Positions 6,909 through 14,691 are shown, counted from the first letter of the stretch. The stretch is 18,838 nucleotides of DNA from G963677915 sp963677915 (GCA_963677915.2 CAXXGE010000025.1:1-18838), one strand, 5' to 3'. Program-made: numbers and translations. The notes: generated by a model not told the origin, from the letters alone.

Positions 6909-8115
6909 CTGGAACTGGAAGATCCTGTCTCTTGCTGTCGCCTTTACGCTGTGGCTGATTGTCATGAACTACGAGGATCCCTTCATCACGCGGACATTCA
7001 AGAATGTGCCGGTGGTAAAACTGAATGAAGACGCCATTACATCCCAAAGAAAAGCCGTTTACTATCGTTCCGGCGAGTCGGTCGAACTCGTGCTGGAAGG
7101 CCCTCGCTCGGTGATGGACAGGTACAGTGCGTCGGATATCTATGCTTATGCTGATCTGTCCAAAGTATCTGTGACAAACGCGGTCGATATTGAAATCAAC
7201 ATCAATGAGAAGCTGAGTATCAAGGAGCAAAAACCGCTTAAGATGGAGATTGACCTTGAGAATGTCATTACTGTCCAGAAGGAAATACAGGCCTACTATG
7301 ACGGAGAACCGGCGAACGGATACGTCAAGCTGGAGCCTTCCATCGAGCCGAATGTCATCCAGATCACCGGGCCTGAATCCAATATCTCCCGTGTATCGAA
7401 GGTTTTCGCTTCCATCAATATCGACGGTGCAAAGGATGACCTGACCTTGTACGCGACACCGCTGCTGGTGGATGAAAACAATGAGGTTGTCCAGGGTATA
7501 ACAATGAGCAACACGATGGTGGAAGTCAGGGTGCCCGTTCAGCGACTCAAGAAGATTGGGATATCTGAAAACCTTGTAAAAACAGCGGCTCCAGGCTATG
7601 GGATCGATGATATTGCGCTTGATATGGAAAGTGTCATGGTTAGGGGCGAAGACAATGCACTGGCACAGATTGACAGGATCGTCATCGAAAACTTTGATTT
7701 GGGCAATTACACAGAACCGACGGATATCCAGGTCGACTTGACAACCTTCCTGCCTGAAGGCGTATACATCTATGGCAGTGAGGGCATTGCGACGGTTCAT
7801 GTGGATGTCGCGCCTCTGCAGCAGAAAACACTGGAATTCACAACGGACGATATCCAGGTTGAAAACGTGCCTGACGATTTGGAGTATGTGTTCGTCACTG
7901 CTCCAGATAAGGTGTTCGGCATCATTTTTGAGGGTACGGAAAAGGTGCTCGATGAACTCGACCTATCAAGTGTGAGTCTGATTCTGTCGCTACGGGACAG
8001 ACCGGCGGGTACCTTTACACTGCCCCTTGAGATGCACTTGCCCGCCGTTGTGACGGTTGTCCAGGATGCCGATGATGTAACGGTTCGTCTGCAGAAGGCT
8101 GAAGCTGATAACTAG
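6886..8115 (+). CDS. cdaR: CdaR, YbbR-domain regulator of CdaA
   Basis: CdaR is a membrane-anchored extracytoplasmic protein that modulates CdaA. The 409-residue product has one N-terminal membrane segment (about residues 13-28, LSLAVAFTLWLIVMNY) with positive residues before it. YbbR-like repeats follow along the rest, each with the pattern of a short strand region then a proline-rich turn, for example FKNVPVVKLNED (about 39-50), VYVGYD-like and EPNVIQITGP (about 151-160), and VENVPDDLEYV (near 325). Length agrees with a three-to-four-repeat protein. The start is ATG 6886 inside the last codons of cdaA, so expression of the two is coupled. The stop is followed by a terminator, which separates it from glmM, unlike a single cdaA-glmS transcript. 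Confidence 0.92.
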   Translation: MLKRLLNNWNWKILSLAVAFTLWLIVMNYEDPFITRTFKNVPVVKLNEDAITSQRKAVYYRSGESVELVLEGPRSVMDRYSASDIYAYADLSKVSVTNAVDIEININEKLSIKEQKPLKMEIDLENVITVQKEIQAYYDGEPANGYVKLEPSIEPNVIQITGPESNISRVSKVFASINIDGAKDDLTLYATPLLVDENNEVVQGITMSNTMVEVRVPVQRLKKIGISENLVKTAAPGYGIDDIALDMESVMVRGEDNALAQIDRIVIENFDLGNYTEPTDIQVDLTTFLPEGVYIYGSEGIATVHVDVAPLQQKTLEFTTDDIQVENVPDDLEYVFVTAPDKVFGIIFEGTEKVLDELDLSSVSLILSLRDRPAGTFTLPLEMHLPAVVTVVQDADDVTVRLQKAEADN

Positions 8116-8162
8116 ACCATTTGACAAACTGGTATATACCATACAATAACAGAATCAAATTC

Positions 8163-8193
8163 AAGAGCCCTGTCGTGTTGATGGGGCTTTTTT
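8163..8193 (+). terminator. terminator closing the cdaA-cdaR unit
   Basis: AGCCC (8166-8170) pairs with GGGCT (8184-8188), extended outward by G-U and A-T pairs, with an 11-nt loop and a T6 run at 8188-8193. The glmM promoter -35 box lies in its loop and 3' arm. Confidence 0.75.
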
Positions 8194-8206
8194 ACAGTGT
8201 TATAAT
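8178..8206 (+). promoter_or_regulatory. promoter for glmM-glmS
   Basis: TTGATG (8178-8183), 17-bp spacer, perfect TATAAT (8201-8206). The predicted start is about 8213, inside the base of the hairpin at 8210-8249. Confidence 0.8.
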
Positions 8207-8209
8207 AGC

Positions 8210-8249
8210 TAGTACAGCGTTTGCTAACTATTTAGCGAGCGCTGTACTA
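8210..8249 (+). promoter_or_regulatory. 18-bp stem-loop at the predicted 5' end of the glmM-glmS mRNA
   Basis: Arms 8210-8227 and 8232-8249 pair over 18 positions as RNA (16 Watson-Crick, two G-U) around a 4-nt CTAT loop. The outer ten bases, TAGTACAGCG and CGCTGTACTA, are a perfect inverted repeat. No U tract follows, so this is not a terminator. Its place immediately after the -10 box suits an mRNA-stabilising 5' hairpin, an RNA regulatory element, or a protein operator. Confidence 0.7.
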
Positions 8250-8278
8250 TGATTAATAGACGAAGGGAGTCTTTGAAA

Positions 8279-9628
8279 ATGAGCAGACTTTTCGGTACGG
8301 ATGGTGTCAGAGGTGTAGCAAACGAGGAGTTGACAATAGAGTTGGCATACTTGCTTGGCCAGGCGGGCGCCTATGTTTTGACCAAAGAAAATAAACATAA
8401 ACCCACATTCCTCATCGGGAGGGATACAAGGATTTCAGGTGAGATGCTTGAAGCGGCCATGATTGCAGGTATCTGTTCGGTGGGCGCAGATGCATTGTCG
8501 ATCGGTATCGTGCCGACACCGGCGGTCGCCTACCTGACGAGAGAGTACGGTGCCGATGCCGGTGTCGTCATCTCCGCATCCCATAACCCTGTAGAATACA
8601 ACGGTATAAAATTCTTCAATAGAGACGGTTATAAGCTGACGGACAGCATGGAGGACGAAATCGAAGCTCTGGTTGCAGACAAGAACAAAGATATTCCATT
8701 GCCGACAGGTGTCCATATCGGCAAGGTCGTAAGGAGAAATGAGAGCATCTACGACTATATCCGATTTGTGAAAAAGCAGATCAATACAGACTTTGATGGC
8801 ATCAAGGTTGTCATAGACTGCGCGAATGGGGCATCCTATGTCTCGGCACCTGCAGCGCTGAGGGAGATGGGCGCTGAAGTCGTCATCATACACAACGAAC
8901 CCGATGGCTTCAATATCAACAGAAAATGCGGCTCCACCCATATGGAAGACTTGCAGCAGTATGTCGTCCAGGTTGGCGCCGACCTTGGCCTTGCTTTCGA
9001 TGGCGATGCCGACAGGTGTCTTGCGGTGGATGAGAAGGGGCAGGTTGTCGACGGTGACCAGCTGATGTCCATCATCGGGCTGCATATGAAAGATGAAAAC
9101 AAACTGAAACAGGATACGATCGTCGCAACGGTGATGAGCAATCTGGGCTTTTTCATCATGGGAAAAGAGCAGGGCATCAACATGGAACAGACGGCAGTCG
9201 GTGACCGATATGTGCTTGAACGTATGATTGAGGGCGGCTTCAATATCGGCGGCGAACAGTCCGGGCACATCATTTTTCTTGATGAGAATACGACAGGCGA
9301 CGGGTTGCTGACGGGCTTCCATCTGCTTGAGGCGATGAAACTGACCGGCAAGAAACTGTCCGACCTTTCTTCTGTCATGGAAGTCATGCCGCAGGTTCTG
9401 GTCAATGCCAAAGTTAGCAACGATATGAAACACAAGTACATGGAAAACGCGGTTGTTGCAAAAGCGATCAACGACCTGGAGAAAAAATTCGACGGCAAGG
9501 GCAGGGTGCTGATCAGGCCGTCGGGTACCGAGCCTCTGGTTCGTGTGATGATTGAAGGAAAAGACAAAAAGGTGCTTGAAGAAGAAGCGCTGTTTCTTGC
9601 AAAACTTATCGAGATGCAGTTGAAGTAG
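8279..9628 (+). CDS. glmM: phosphoglucosamine mutase GlmM
   Basis: GlmM interconverts GlcN-6-P and GlcN-1-P on the way to UDP-GlcNAc in the cytoplasm. The 449-residue product has the usual length. It begins MSRLFGTDGVRGVAN and has the phosphoserine loop VVISASHNP (active serine about residue 101), the metal-binding loop AFDGDADRC (about 240-248), the sugar-binding GGEQSGH loop, and the phosphate-binding RPSGTEPLVRVM near the C-terminus. I chose ATG 8279, with GGGAG at 8265-8269; the in-frame ATG at 8249 lies in the base of the hairpin and has no ribosome binding site. glmS follows after 9 nt, so the pair forms one transcript from the promoter at 8178-8206. GlmM is also a known inhibitor of CdaA in B. 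subtilis. Confidence 0.97.
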   Translation: MSRLFGTDGVRGVANEELTIELAYLLGQAGAYVLTKENKHKPTFLIGRDTRISGEMLEAAMIAGICSVGADALSIGIVPTPAVAYLTREYGADAGVVISASHNPVEYNGIKFFNRDGYKLTDSMEDEIEALVADKNKDIPLPTGVHIGKVVRRNESIYDYIRFVKKQINTDFDGIKVVIDCANGASYVSAPAALREMGAEVVIIHNEPDGFNINRKCGSTHMEDLQQYVVQVGADLGLAFDGDADRCLAVDEKGQVVDGDQLMSIIGLHMKDENKLKQDTIVATVMSNLGFFIMGKEQGINMEQTAVGDRYVLERMIEGGFNIGGEQSGHIIFLDENTTGDGLLTGFHLLEAMKLTGKKLSDLSSVMEVMPQVLVNAKVSNDMKHKYMENAVVAKAINDLEKKFDGKGRVLIRPSGTEPLVRVMIEGKDKKVLEEEALFLAKLIEMQLK

Positions 9629-9637
9629 GAGGACGCT

Positions 9638-11470
9638 ATGTGCGGAATAGTTGGATATATAGGTAAACAGGAAGCTTCACCAATACTGATTGAAGGGCTT
9701 AAATCACTCGAATACAGAGGTTACGACTCGGCAGGCATAGCTGTTTACAACGAGCACTTGACAATGGTCAAGTCTAAGGGCAGGCTGGCTGACCTCGAAA
9801 TCAAGCTGGCTGGCAATGTGCCGACGGGTGGATGCGGTATCGGTCATACGAGATGGGCCACACACGGCGAGCCGTCGGATACGAATTCCCACCCCCATAT
9901 GAACAGCGACAGCAGCATCGCACTGGTGCATAACGGTATCATTGAAAACTACATGCCTTTAAAGAAAGAACTGATGGCATTAGGCTATGTCTTCCAATCG
10001 GAAACTGATACGGAAGTGGCTGTCCAGCTGATAGATTTCTACTACAGACAAAGCAATGATATTTTGGATGCAGTGATCCAGGCCATCAAGAGAATCAAGG
10101 GTTCCTACGCTTTTGGTGTCATATGCAAGAACGAACCTGACAAGCTGATTGCAGTAAGGAAGGACAGCCCATTGATTATCGGTATTGGCGAGGGCGAGAA
10201 TTTTATCGCATCGGATATACCAGCCATATTGAAACACACTAGAAATGTCTATCTTATCGAGGACCATGATGTGGTCGTGTTGACAAAAGATGCGATTCAG
10301 ATCATGGATGTGGACAAGAATCCTGTAACGAAGGAAATCTATAAAGTGACATGGGATATAGCTGCTGCGGAAAAACAGGGCTATCCGCATTTCATGCTCA
10401 AGGAAATCTATGAACAGGCGAAAATCCTTAAGGATACAATCGGTTCAAGGCTGCCTCTCGACCAGGATACGGTCGACCTGGATGGCATCGGTCTGTCAAA
10501 AGAGGAGCTTGACGATATCAACAAGGTCTATATTGTCGCCTGCGGCACAGCCTACTATTCGGGACTGGTCGGCAAGGCACTGCTGGAAAAGATCGCCAGG
10601 ATACCGGTTGTGGCCGAGGTAGCCTCTGAATTCAGGTACAGCGATCCGATTATCGACAACAAGACACTGATGATTGTCGTTTCCCAGTCAGGCGAGACGG
10701 CCGATACCCTTGCAGCCCTCAGGATGGCGAAAAAGGCGGGCGCCCACACCATAGGCGTCGTCAATGCGGTCGGATCGACAATAGCCAGGGAGGCGGACCA
10801 TGTGCTGTATACCTGGGCGGGGCCTGAAATAGCAGTTGCATCGACAAAAGCCTATTCGGCGCAGCTGATGGCGTTCTATCTGATTGTCATGAAGGTCGCT
10901 CTTGAGACGGGCAGAATCAGCAAAGAGGCGTTCAGGGAGATCCGCCAGGAATTGTATGCGCTACCTGGAAAGGTCAGTCAGGTGCTTGATATGGCACCGC
11001 TGGTCAAGGAGATGGCCGACAAGTATATCAATCTGAAGAATGTCTTTTATATTGGCAGAGGTCTGGACTATGCCGTTTCGATGGAAGGCGCCCTTAAAAT
11101 CAAGGAAATCGCCTACCTCCATGCAGAACCGTACCAGGCTGGCGAGCTGAAGCACGGACCGATTGCCCTGATTGAAAAGGGATCCCTTCTCGTAGGGTTG
11201 CTTTCGCAGGAGAATCTTTTCGAGAAAACTGTCAGCAACATCAAGGAAGTAAAAGCCAGAGGCGCCAACGTGCTTGCCATCGCCATGGAAGGCAACGGCG
11301 ATGTGGAGCAGGTGGCGGATGACGTGATCTATGTGCCAAGAACCCACTGGATGATGGCGCCCCTTCTGGAGAATATTCCACAGCAGCTTTTTGCCTATTA
11401 CATTGCATCGGGTCTGGGACGTGACGTTGACAAGCCGAGGAATCTAGCCAAGTCGGTCACGGTGGAATAG
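9638..11470 (+). CDS. glmS: glutamine-fructose-6-phosphate aminotransferase GlmS
   Basis: GlmS makes GlcN-6-P from fructose-6-P and glutamine, the committed step to UDP-GlcNAc. The 610-residue product has the normal length. MCGIVGYIG supplies the N-terminal cysteine nucleophile of the class II glutamine amidotransferase domain (about 1-230; RGYDSAGIAV and HTRWATHGEP are visible). Two SIS domains follow, with ACGTAYYSG, SQSGETADTLAALRMAK and AEPYQAGELKHGPIAL. The C-terminal tail LAKSVTVE closes the active site. The ribosome binding site AGGAGG (9627-9632) overlaps the glmM stop. With only 9 nt upstream there is no room for a glmS ribozyme, so control must lie in the shared glmM leader or at protein level (for example by YvcK/GlmR, also encoded in this window). 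Confidence 0.98.
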   Translation: MCGIVGYIGKQEASPILIEGLKSLEYRGYDSAGIAVYNEHLTMVKSKGRLADLEIKLAGNVPTGGCGIGHTRWATHGEPSDTNSHPHMNSDSSIALVHNGIIENYMPLKKELMALGYVFQSETDTEVAVQLIDFYYRQSNDILDAVIQAIKRIKGSYAFGVICKNEPDKLIAVRKDSPLIIGIGEGENFIASDIPAILKHTRNVYLIEDHDVVVLTKDAIQIMDVDKNPVTKEIYKVTWDIAAAEKQGYPHFMLKEIYEQAKILKDTIGSRLPLDQDTVDLDGIGLSKEELDDINKVYIVACGTAYYSGLVGKALLEKIARIPVVAEVASEFRYSDPIIDNKTLMIVVSQSGETADTLAALRMAKKAGAHTIGVVNAVGSTIAREADHVLYTWAGPEIAVASTKAYSAQLMAFYLIVMKVALETGRISKEAFREIRQELYALPGKVSQVLDMAPLVKEMADKYINLKNVFYIGRGLDYAVSMEGALKIKEIAYLHAEPYQAGELKHGPIALIEKGSLLVGLLSQENLFEKTVSNIKEVKARGANVLAIAMEGNGDVEQVADDVIYVPRTHWMMAPLLENIPQQLFAYYIASGLGRDVDKPRNLAKSVTVE

Positions 11471-11473
11471 AAC

Positions 11474-11502
11474 TTGTGAAATTGAGAAAGTGGTGCGATA
11501 AT
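11474..11502 (+). promoter_or_regulatory. promoter placing the start of transcription at the PspC-protein start codon
   Basis: TTGTGA (11474-11479), 17-bp spacer, GATAAT (11497-11502). The expected start is about 11508-11510, which coincides with ATG 11509; no ribosome binding site is present. Confidence 0.5.
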
Positions 11503-11508
11503 TAGAAT

Positions 11509-11907
11509 ATGGATAAAAAATTATACAAACTGAAGGACCAGAAAATGATTGCCGGCGTGTGCGGCGGTATAGCAGAGTATTTTGCGGTCGATCCAACAAT
11601 CGTCCGGCTGCTGTTTGTCCTGCTGCTGTTGGCGGCCAAAGTTGGAGCTGTCATTGCATACATAGTCATCGCATTGATTCTTCCAGAAAAACCGGCTGAT
11701 ACAACAAGCGGGGAAAATGCAACGGCAGAGGGAACACCCGCAAAAAAAGCGGAGCACAATTCGAAGACGATACTGGGATTGGCACTGGTTGCGCTGGGCG
11801 GTTTCATGCTGTTCGAGCGCTATTTCCACTGGATTGACCTATCCGTACTGGCTGCAATCGGCGTCATAGCGCTTGGTGCCTATATTGTACTAAAAGGAGA
11901 GAAATAA
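11509..11907 (+). CDS. PspC-domain membrane protein
   Basis: The 132-residue product carries a PspC domain at about residues 3-62 (KLYKLKDQKMIAGVCGGIAEYFAVDP with a following membrane segment LLFVLLLLAAKVGAVIAY). A polar linker rich in Thr, Lys and Glu follows (about 63-85), then two more hydrophobic stretches (about 86-104 and 108-128). PspC proteins take part in envelope-stress sensing in several phyla; single-gene Firmicutes versions are poorly understood. The start at 11509 fits the domain start, since PspC begins within the first five residues. No ribosome binding site precedes it, and a promoter -10 lies 7 nt upstream, so the mRNA may be leaderless. A metallophosphoesterase gene follows after 19 nt. 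Confidence 0.88.
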   Translation: MDKKLYKLKDQKMIAGVCGGIAEYFAVDPTIVRLLFVLLLLAAKVGAVIAYIVIALILPEKPADTTSGENATAEGTPAKKAEHNSKTILGLALVALGGFMLFERYFHWIDLSVLAAIGVIALGAYIVLKGEK

Positions 11908-11926
11908 CAAGAAGCGGGGTGAGTGC

Positions 11927-12835
11927 ATGTTTCGACACAAACATCTGGACAGATGCCTTGAAACTGCAAAGACAATCAAACTTGACGGCGACTCCAAATT
12001 CATATTTTTCAGCGATGTTCACAGGGGTGACAACAGTATGTCCGATGAATTCGCCCACAATCAGAATATCTATTACCATGCACTGTCGACTTATTTCGAT
12101 GAAGGCTACACATACGTCGAGGTAGGGGACGGGGATGAGCTATGGGAGCACGGCAAGTACAAGCATTTAAGGATGGCACACAGCGATGTGTACCTGCTCA
12201 TCAAAAAGTTCTTCGATGAAGGCAGGCTGTATTATTTGTATGGCAACCACAATATGGCCCTGAAGAACAAACACTTCGTCAAAAAGAATATGTATCTGTT
12301 TGATGATGAATACACAGATGAAATAAGGCCGCTGTTTCCTGGAATCAAAATATATGAATCGCTTAAGCTGGTTTGCCGGAAGACTAAGAAAGTGTTCCTG
12401 GTTGTTCATGGACACCAGGGCGATTTCATGAATGACCAGTGGTGGGCGGCATCCATGTTCTCGATGCGCTATTTCTGGCGGTTTATGCATATGATCGGAT
12501 TCAAGAATCCTGCCAGCCCTTCGAAAAACAGGCAGAAGCGGCATAAGATAGAAAAGAACTACTCGAAATGGATCAGGAACAACGGCGTTGGCATCATCTG
12601 CGGTCACACACACCGGCCAAAGCTGCCGCTTGCATATGAAACGCCGTATTTGAACACGGGCTGCTGCATCCATCCCAGAGGCATCACAGGCATCGAGCTT
12701 GTCGGAAGCAAAGTCTCTCTTGTCGACTGGCGTGTCAGGCCGGCGGAGGATGGGCAGCTGTTCATCAGCAAGGTGGTCATGAGGGGGCCGGTCAGCCTGG
12801 AAGACTACGAACTGCTTAAGTCTTTTAACGATTAA
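11927..12835 (+). CDS. calcineurin-like metallophosphoesterase
   Basis: The 302-residue product has the full set of two-metal phosphoesterase motifs in order: FFSDVHRGD (D30, H32), EVGDGDELWE (D68), YGNHN (106-109), VVHGHQGD (H161, H163) and CGHTHRP (226-232). The overall pattern, with the aromatic stretch QWWAASMFSMRYFWRF after the fourth motif, resembles the UDP-2,3-diacylglucosamine hydrolase-like branch. A Gram-positive host has no lipid A, so the substrate is probably something else. No signal peptide is visible. It starts at ATG 11927 after GGGGTGAG and is probably co-transcribed with the PspC gene. No terminator is evident after it. Family is sure, substrate unknown. Confidence 0.9.
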   Translation: MFRHKHLDRCLETAKTIKLDGDSKFIFFSDVHRGDNSMSDEFAHNQNIYYHALSTYFDEGYTYVEVGDGDELWEHGKYKHLRMAHSDVYLLIKKFFDEGRLYYLYGNHNMALKNKHFVKKNMYLFDDEYTDEIRPLFPGIKIYESLKLVCRKTKKVFLVVHGHQGDFMNDQWWAASMFSMRYFWRFMHMIGFKNPASPSKNRQKRHKIEKNYSKWIRNNGVGIICGHTHRPKLPLAYETPYLNTGCCIHPRGITGIELVGSKVSLVDWRVRPAEDGQLFISKVVMRGPVSLEDYELLKSFND

Positions 12836-12847
12836 AGGCGACACAAC

Positions 12848-12876
12848 TTGAAATCTGCAATGATATATTGTATGAT
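12848..12876 (+). promoter_or_regulatory. promoter for the parvulin gene
   Basis: TTGAAA (12848-12853), 17-bp spacer, TATGAT (12871-12876), the same hexamers and spacing as the promoter at 3322-3350. The predicted start is near 12883. Confidence 0.7.
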
Positions 12877-12909
12877 TGGAAAAGATGTCAATCAGTAACA
12901 AACAGAAAT

Positions 12910-12913
12910 GGAG
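12910..12913 (+). promoter_or_regulatory. ribosome binding site deciding the parvulin start
   Basis: GGAG at 12910-12913 lies 6 nt before ATG 12920. It falls within the first codons of a longer reading from ATG 12908, which has no site of its own. Confidence 0.6.
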
Positions 12914-12919
12914 ATTCAA

Positions 12920-13678
12920 ATGGAAAATACAATACTTGCAAAAGTCGGCGATATCAGCATTTCAAAAGCTGATCTGGTGAAAGTGCTTAGAAACCTGCCG
13001 CAGCAACAGGCGCAACAGACAGCGACGGCTGAAGGCAGACTGAGACTTCTTGAGGAAATGGTAGCAGGAGAACTGCTCTACCTGCAAGCCAAGGAAGATG
13101 GCCTTGACCAAGATGCTGATTACAAGAAGCTTGTAGAGGAATCGATGCGGGCATTGCTTCAGAACTATGCCATCAAGAAGCTTTTTGACGATGTGAACAT
13201 CACAGATGAAGATGCTGAATGCTTTTATAAGGAAAATGAAACCCAGTTCAAGAGCCAGGCTCAGGTTCAGGCGAGCCATATCCTTGTCGATGCAGAAGAC
13301 AAATGCCTGGAAGTAAAAAAAGAGATTGAAGCAGGCAAGAGTTTTGAAGATGCTGCCAAGGAATACTCTTCGTGCCCTTCAAAAGAACGCGGCGGTGACC
13401 TTGGTGCTTTCGGAAGAGGCCAGATGGTACCTGAGTTCGAGGATGCTGCTTTTTCTCTCGAAGAGGGTATCGTCAGTGAACCGGTACAGACACAGTTCGG
13501 CTACCACCTGATCAAGGTGACCAAGCAGATACCTGAAGGTGTGAAGGCCCTTGAAGAAGTGAAGGACCAGATCAAGCAGCAGCTTGAAATGCAGAAGAAG
13601 ACTGAGCTATACCACGGGAAAGTCGGTCAGCTGAAAGAGAAGTATCCAAACGAGATTTTTGAAGATCAACTGCAGTAA
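12920..13678 (+). CDS. parvulin-type peptidyl-prolyl isomerase, apparently cytoplasmic
   Basis: The 252-residue product has a SurA/PrsA-like layout. An N-terminal helical chaperone-like region (about 1-110, MENTILAKVGDISISKADL onward) is followed by a PpiC rotamase domain at about 113-205 (VQASHILVDAED, SSCPSKERGGDLGAFGRGQM, FGYHLIKVTKQ). A C-terminal helix completes it. These proteins catalyse cis-trans proline isomerisation and assist folding. There is no signal peptide or lipobox, unlike PrsA, so it should act in the cytoplasm, as is common for this Clostridia type. It is monocistronic by its own promoter and terminator. Start ATG 12920 is preferred over 12908 because of the GGAG site. Confidence 0.92.
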   Translation: MENTILAKVGDISISKADLVKVLRNLPQQQAQQTATAEGRLRLLEEMVAGELLYLQAKEDGLDQDADYKKLVEESMRALLQNYAIKKLFDDVNITDEDAECFYKENETQFKSQAQVQASHILVDAEDKCLEVKKEIEAGKSFEDAAKEYSSCPSKERGGDLGAFGRGQMVPEFEDAAFSLEEGIVSEPVQTQFGYHLIKVTKQIPEGVKALEEVKDQIKQQLEMQKKTELYHGKVGQLKEKYPNEIFEDQLQ

Positions 13679-13686
13679 GTTAGATG

Positions 13687-13728
13687 AGGCTGTTGTGCTA
13701 GCCAAAAGTTAGTGCGACGGCCTTTCTT
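13687..13728 (+). terminator. terminator after the parvulin gene
   Basis: Arms 13687-13700 and 13710-13723 form a 14-bp stem including four G-U pairs with a 9-nt loop, followed by TTCTT. The murB promoter starts within its 3' arm. Confidence 0.72.
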
Positions 13729-13738
13729 GTGCTATAAT
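13709..13738 (+). promoter_or_regulatory. promoter for murB-rapZ-yvcK-whiA-crh
   Basis: A perfect extended -10 (TGC TATAAT, with TATAAT at 13733-13738) is paired with a weak -35 candidate TTAGTG (13709-13714) at 18 bp. The predicted start is near 13745. Confidence 0.65.
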
Positions 13739-13764
13739 ATTTTTACTGGAAACGGAGGGGCACA

Positions 13765-14679
13765 ATGGATATTGAAGCCATTTACTATGAGCTGGCTAAA
13801 TCCCTGCCGGCAGAATCAATACAACGCGATGTAGCGATGAGCAGCCAGACGTCCTTCAAGATTGGCGGACCGGCTGATCTTTTCGTTACGCCCAATGACA
13901 AGGTGCAGCTCCAAAAGGCGATACAAGCCTGCAGGAAAATGGAAGTGCCTTACTACATCATGGGCAACGGCAGCAACCTCCTGGTTTCAGACAAAGGCTA
14001 CCGGGGCGTTATTATTCAGATATACAGACAAATGAATCATATTGAAATAGATGGTACAACAGTGAGAACCGGTGCAGGCATATTGCTCTCCACACTGGCA
14101 AAACGTGTTCTTGATGCGGGTCTGACAGGTCTTGAGTTCGCTTCGGGCATACCTGGAACCGTCGGAGGTGCCCTATACATGAATGCAGGCGCCTACGGCG
14201 GTGAAATGAAGGATGTCCTTGTGGAGGCAACCATTGTGGACCATGAGGGCAATATCCGCGTGATGCCTGCAGAAGCGCTGCAGCTGGGTTACCGCACCAG
14301 TACCCTTCAAAATACAGGTGATACAATCGTGGAAGCGGTTTTCAAGCTGTCAGAAGGCGACCGGAGCATGATACTGGAACAGATGCGGGACCTGGATGAA
14401 AGACGAAGGACGAAGCAGCCGCTGGAATTTCCGAGCGCAGGAAGCACGTTCAAGCGTCCGACCGGTTATTATGCGGGCAAGCTGATCATGGATGCCGGTC
14501 TGGCCGGCTACAGCATTGGCGATGCAACGGTATCGACGAAACACTGCGGATTCGTGGTGAACAACGGCAATGCAAGCTGCCAGGATGTCCTGGATCTGAT
14601 CGAGCATATTAAGACAACAGTCAAGGCGCGCTTCGGTGTGGACATGGAACCTGAAGTGCGGATTATTGGTGAATTCTAG
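13765..14679 (+). CDS. murB: UDP-N-acetylenolpyruvoylglucosamine reductase MurB
   Basis: MurB reduces UDP-GlcNAc-enolpyruvate to UDP-MurNAc with NADPH and FAD in the cytoplasm. The 304-residue product is the short type II form. The FAD-binding region covers about 30-190 with TSFKIGGPADLF, GNGSNLLVSDKGYRG and FASGIPGTVGGALYMNAGAY. The segment YRTSTLQ (176-182) replaces the type I tyrosine loop. The substrate domain has the catalytic serine in SAGSTFKRP (S227) and the conserved acid in EVRIIG (E297). The start is ATG 13765 with GGAGGGG. It heads the murB-rapZ-yvcK-whiA-crh order typical of Clostridia and is intact, unlike rapZ just after it. Confidence 0.97.
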   Translation: MDIEAIYYELAKSLPAESIQRDVAMSSQTSFKIGGPADLFVTPNDKVQLQKAIQACRKMEVPYYIMGNGSNLLVSDKGYRGVIIQIYRQMNHIEIDGTTVRTGAGILLSTLAKRVLDAGLTGLEFASGIPGTVGGALYMNAGAYGGEMKDVLVEATIVDHEGNIRVMPAEALQLGYRTSTLQNTGDTIVEAVFKLSEGDRSMILEQMRDLDERRRTKQPLEFPSAGSTFKRPTGYYAGKLIMDAGLAGYSIGDATVSTKHCGFVVNNGNASCQDVLDLIEHIKTTVKARFGVDMEPEVRIIGEF

Positions 14680-14691
14680 GGAGGTGTGGGC

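Noticed and set aside
8435..9433. 332-codon reverse-strand ORF opposite glmM
   Set aside because: glmM has all its motifs on the + strand; the reverse frame is a codon-bias shadow.
12167..12919. 250-codon reverse-strand ORF opposite the metallophosphoesterase
   Set aside because: The + strand carries all five metal motifs; the reverse product matches nothing recognisable.
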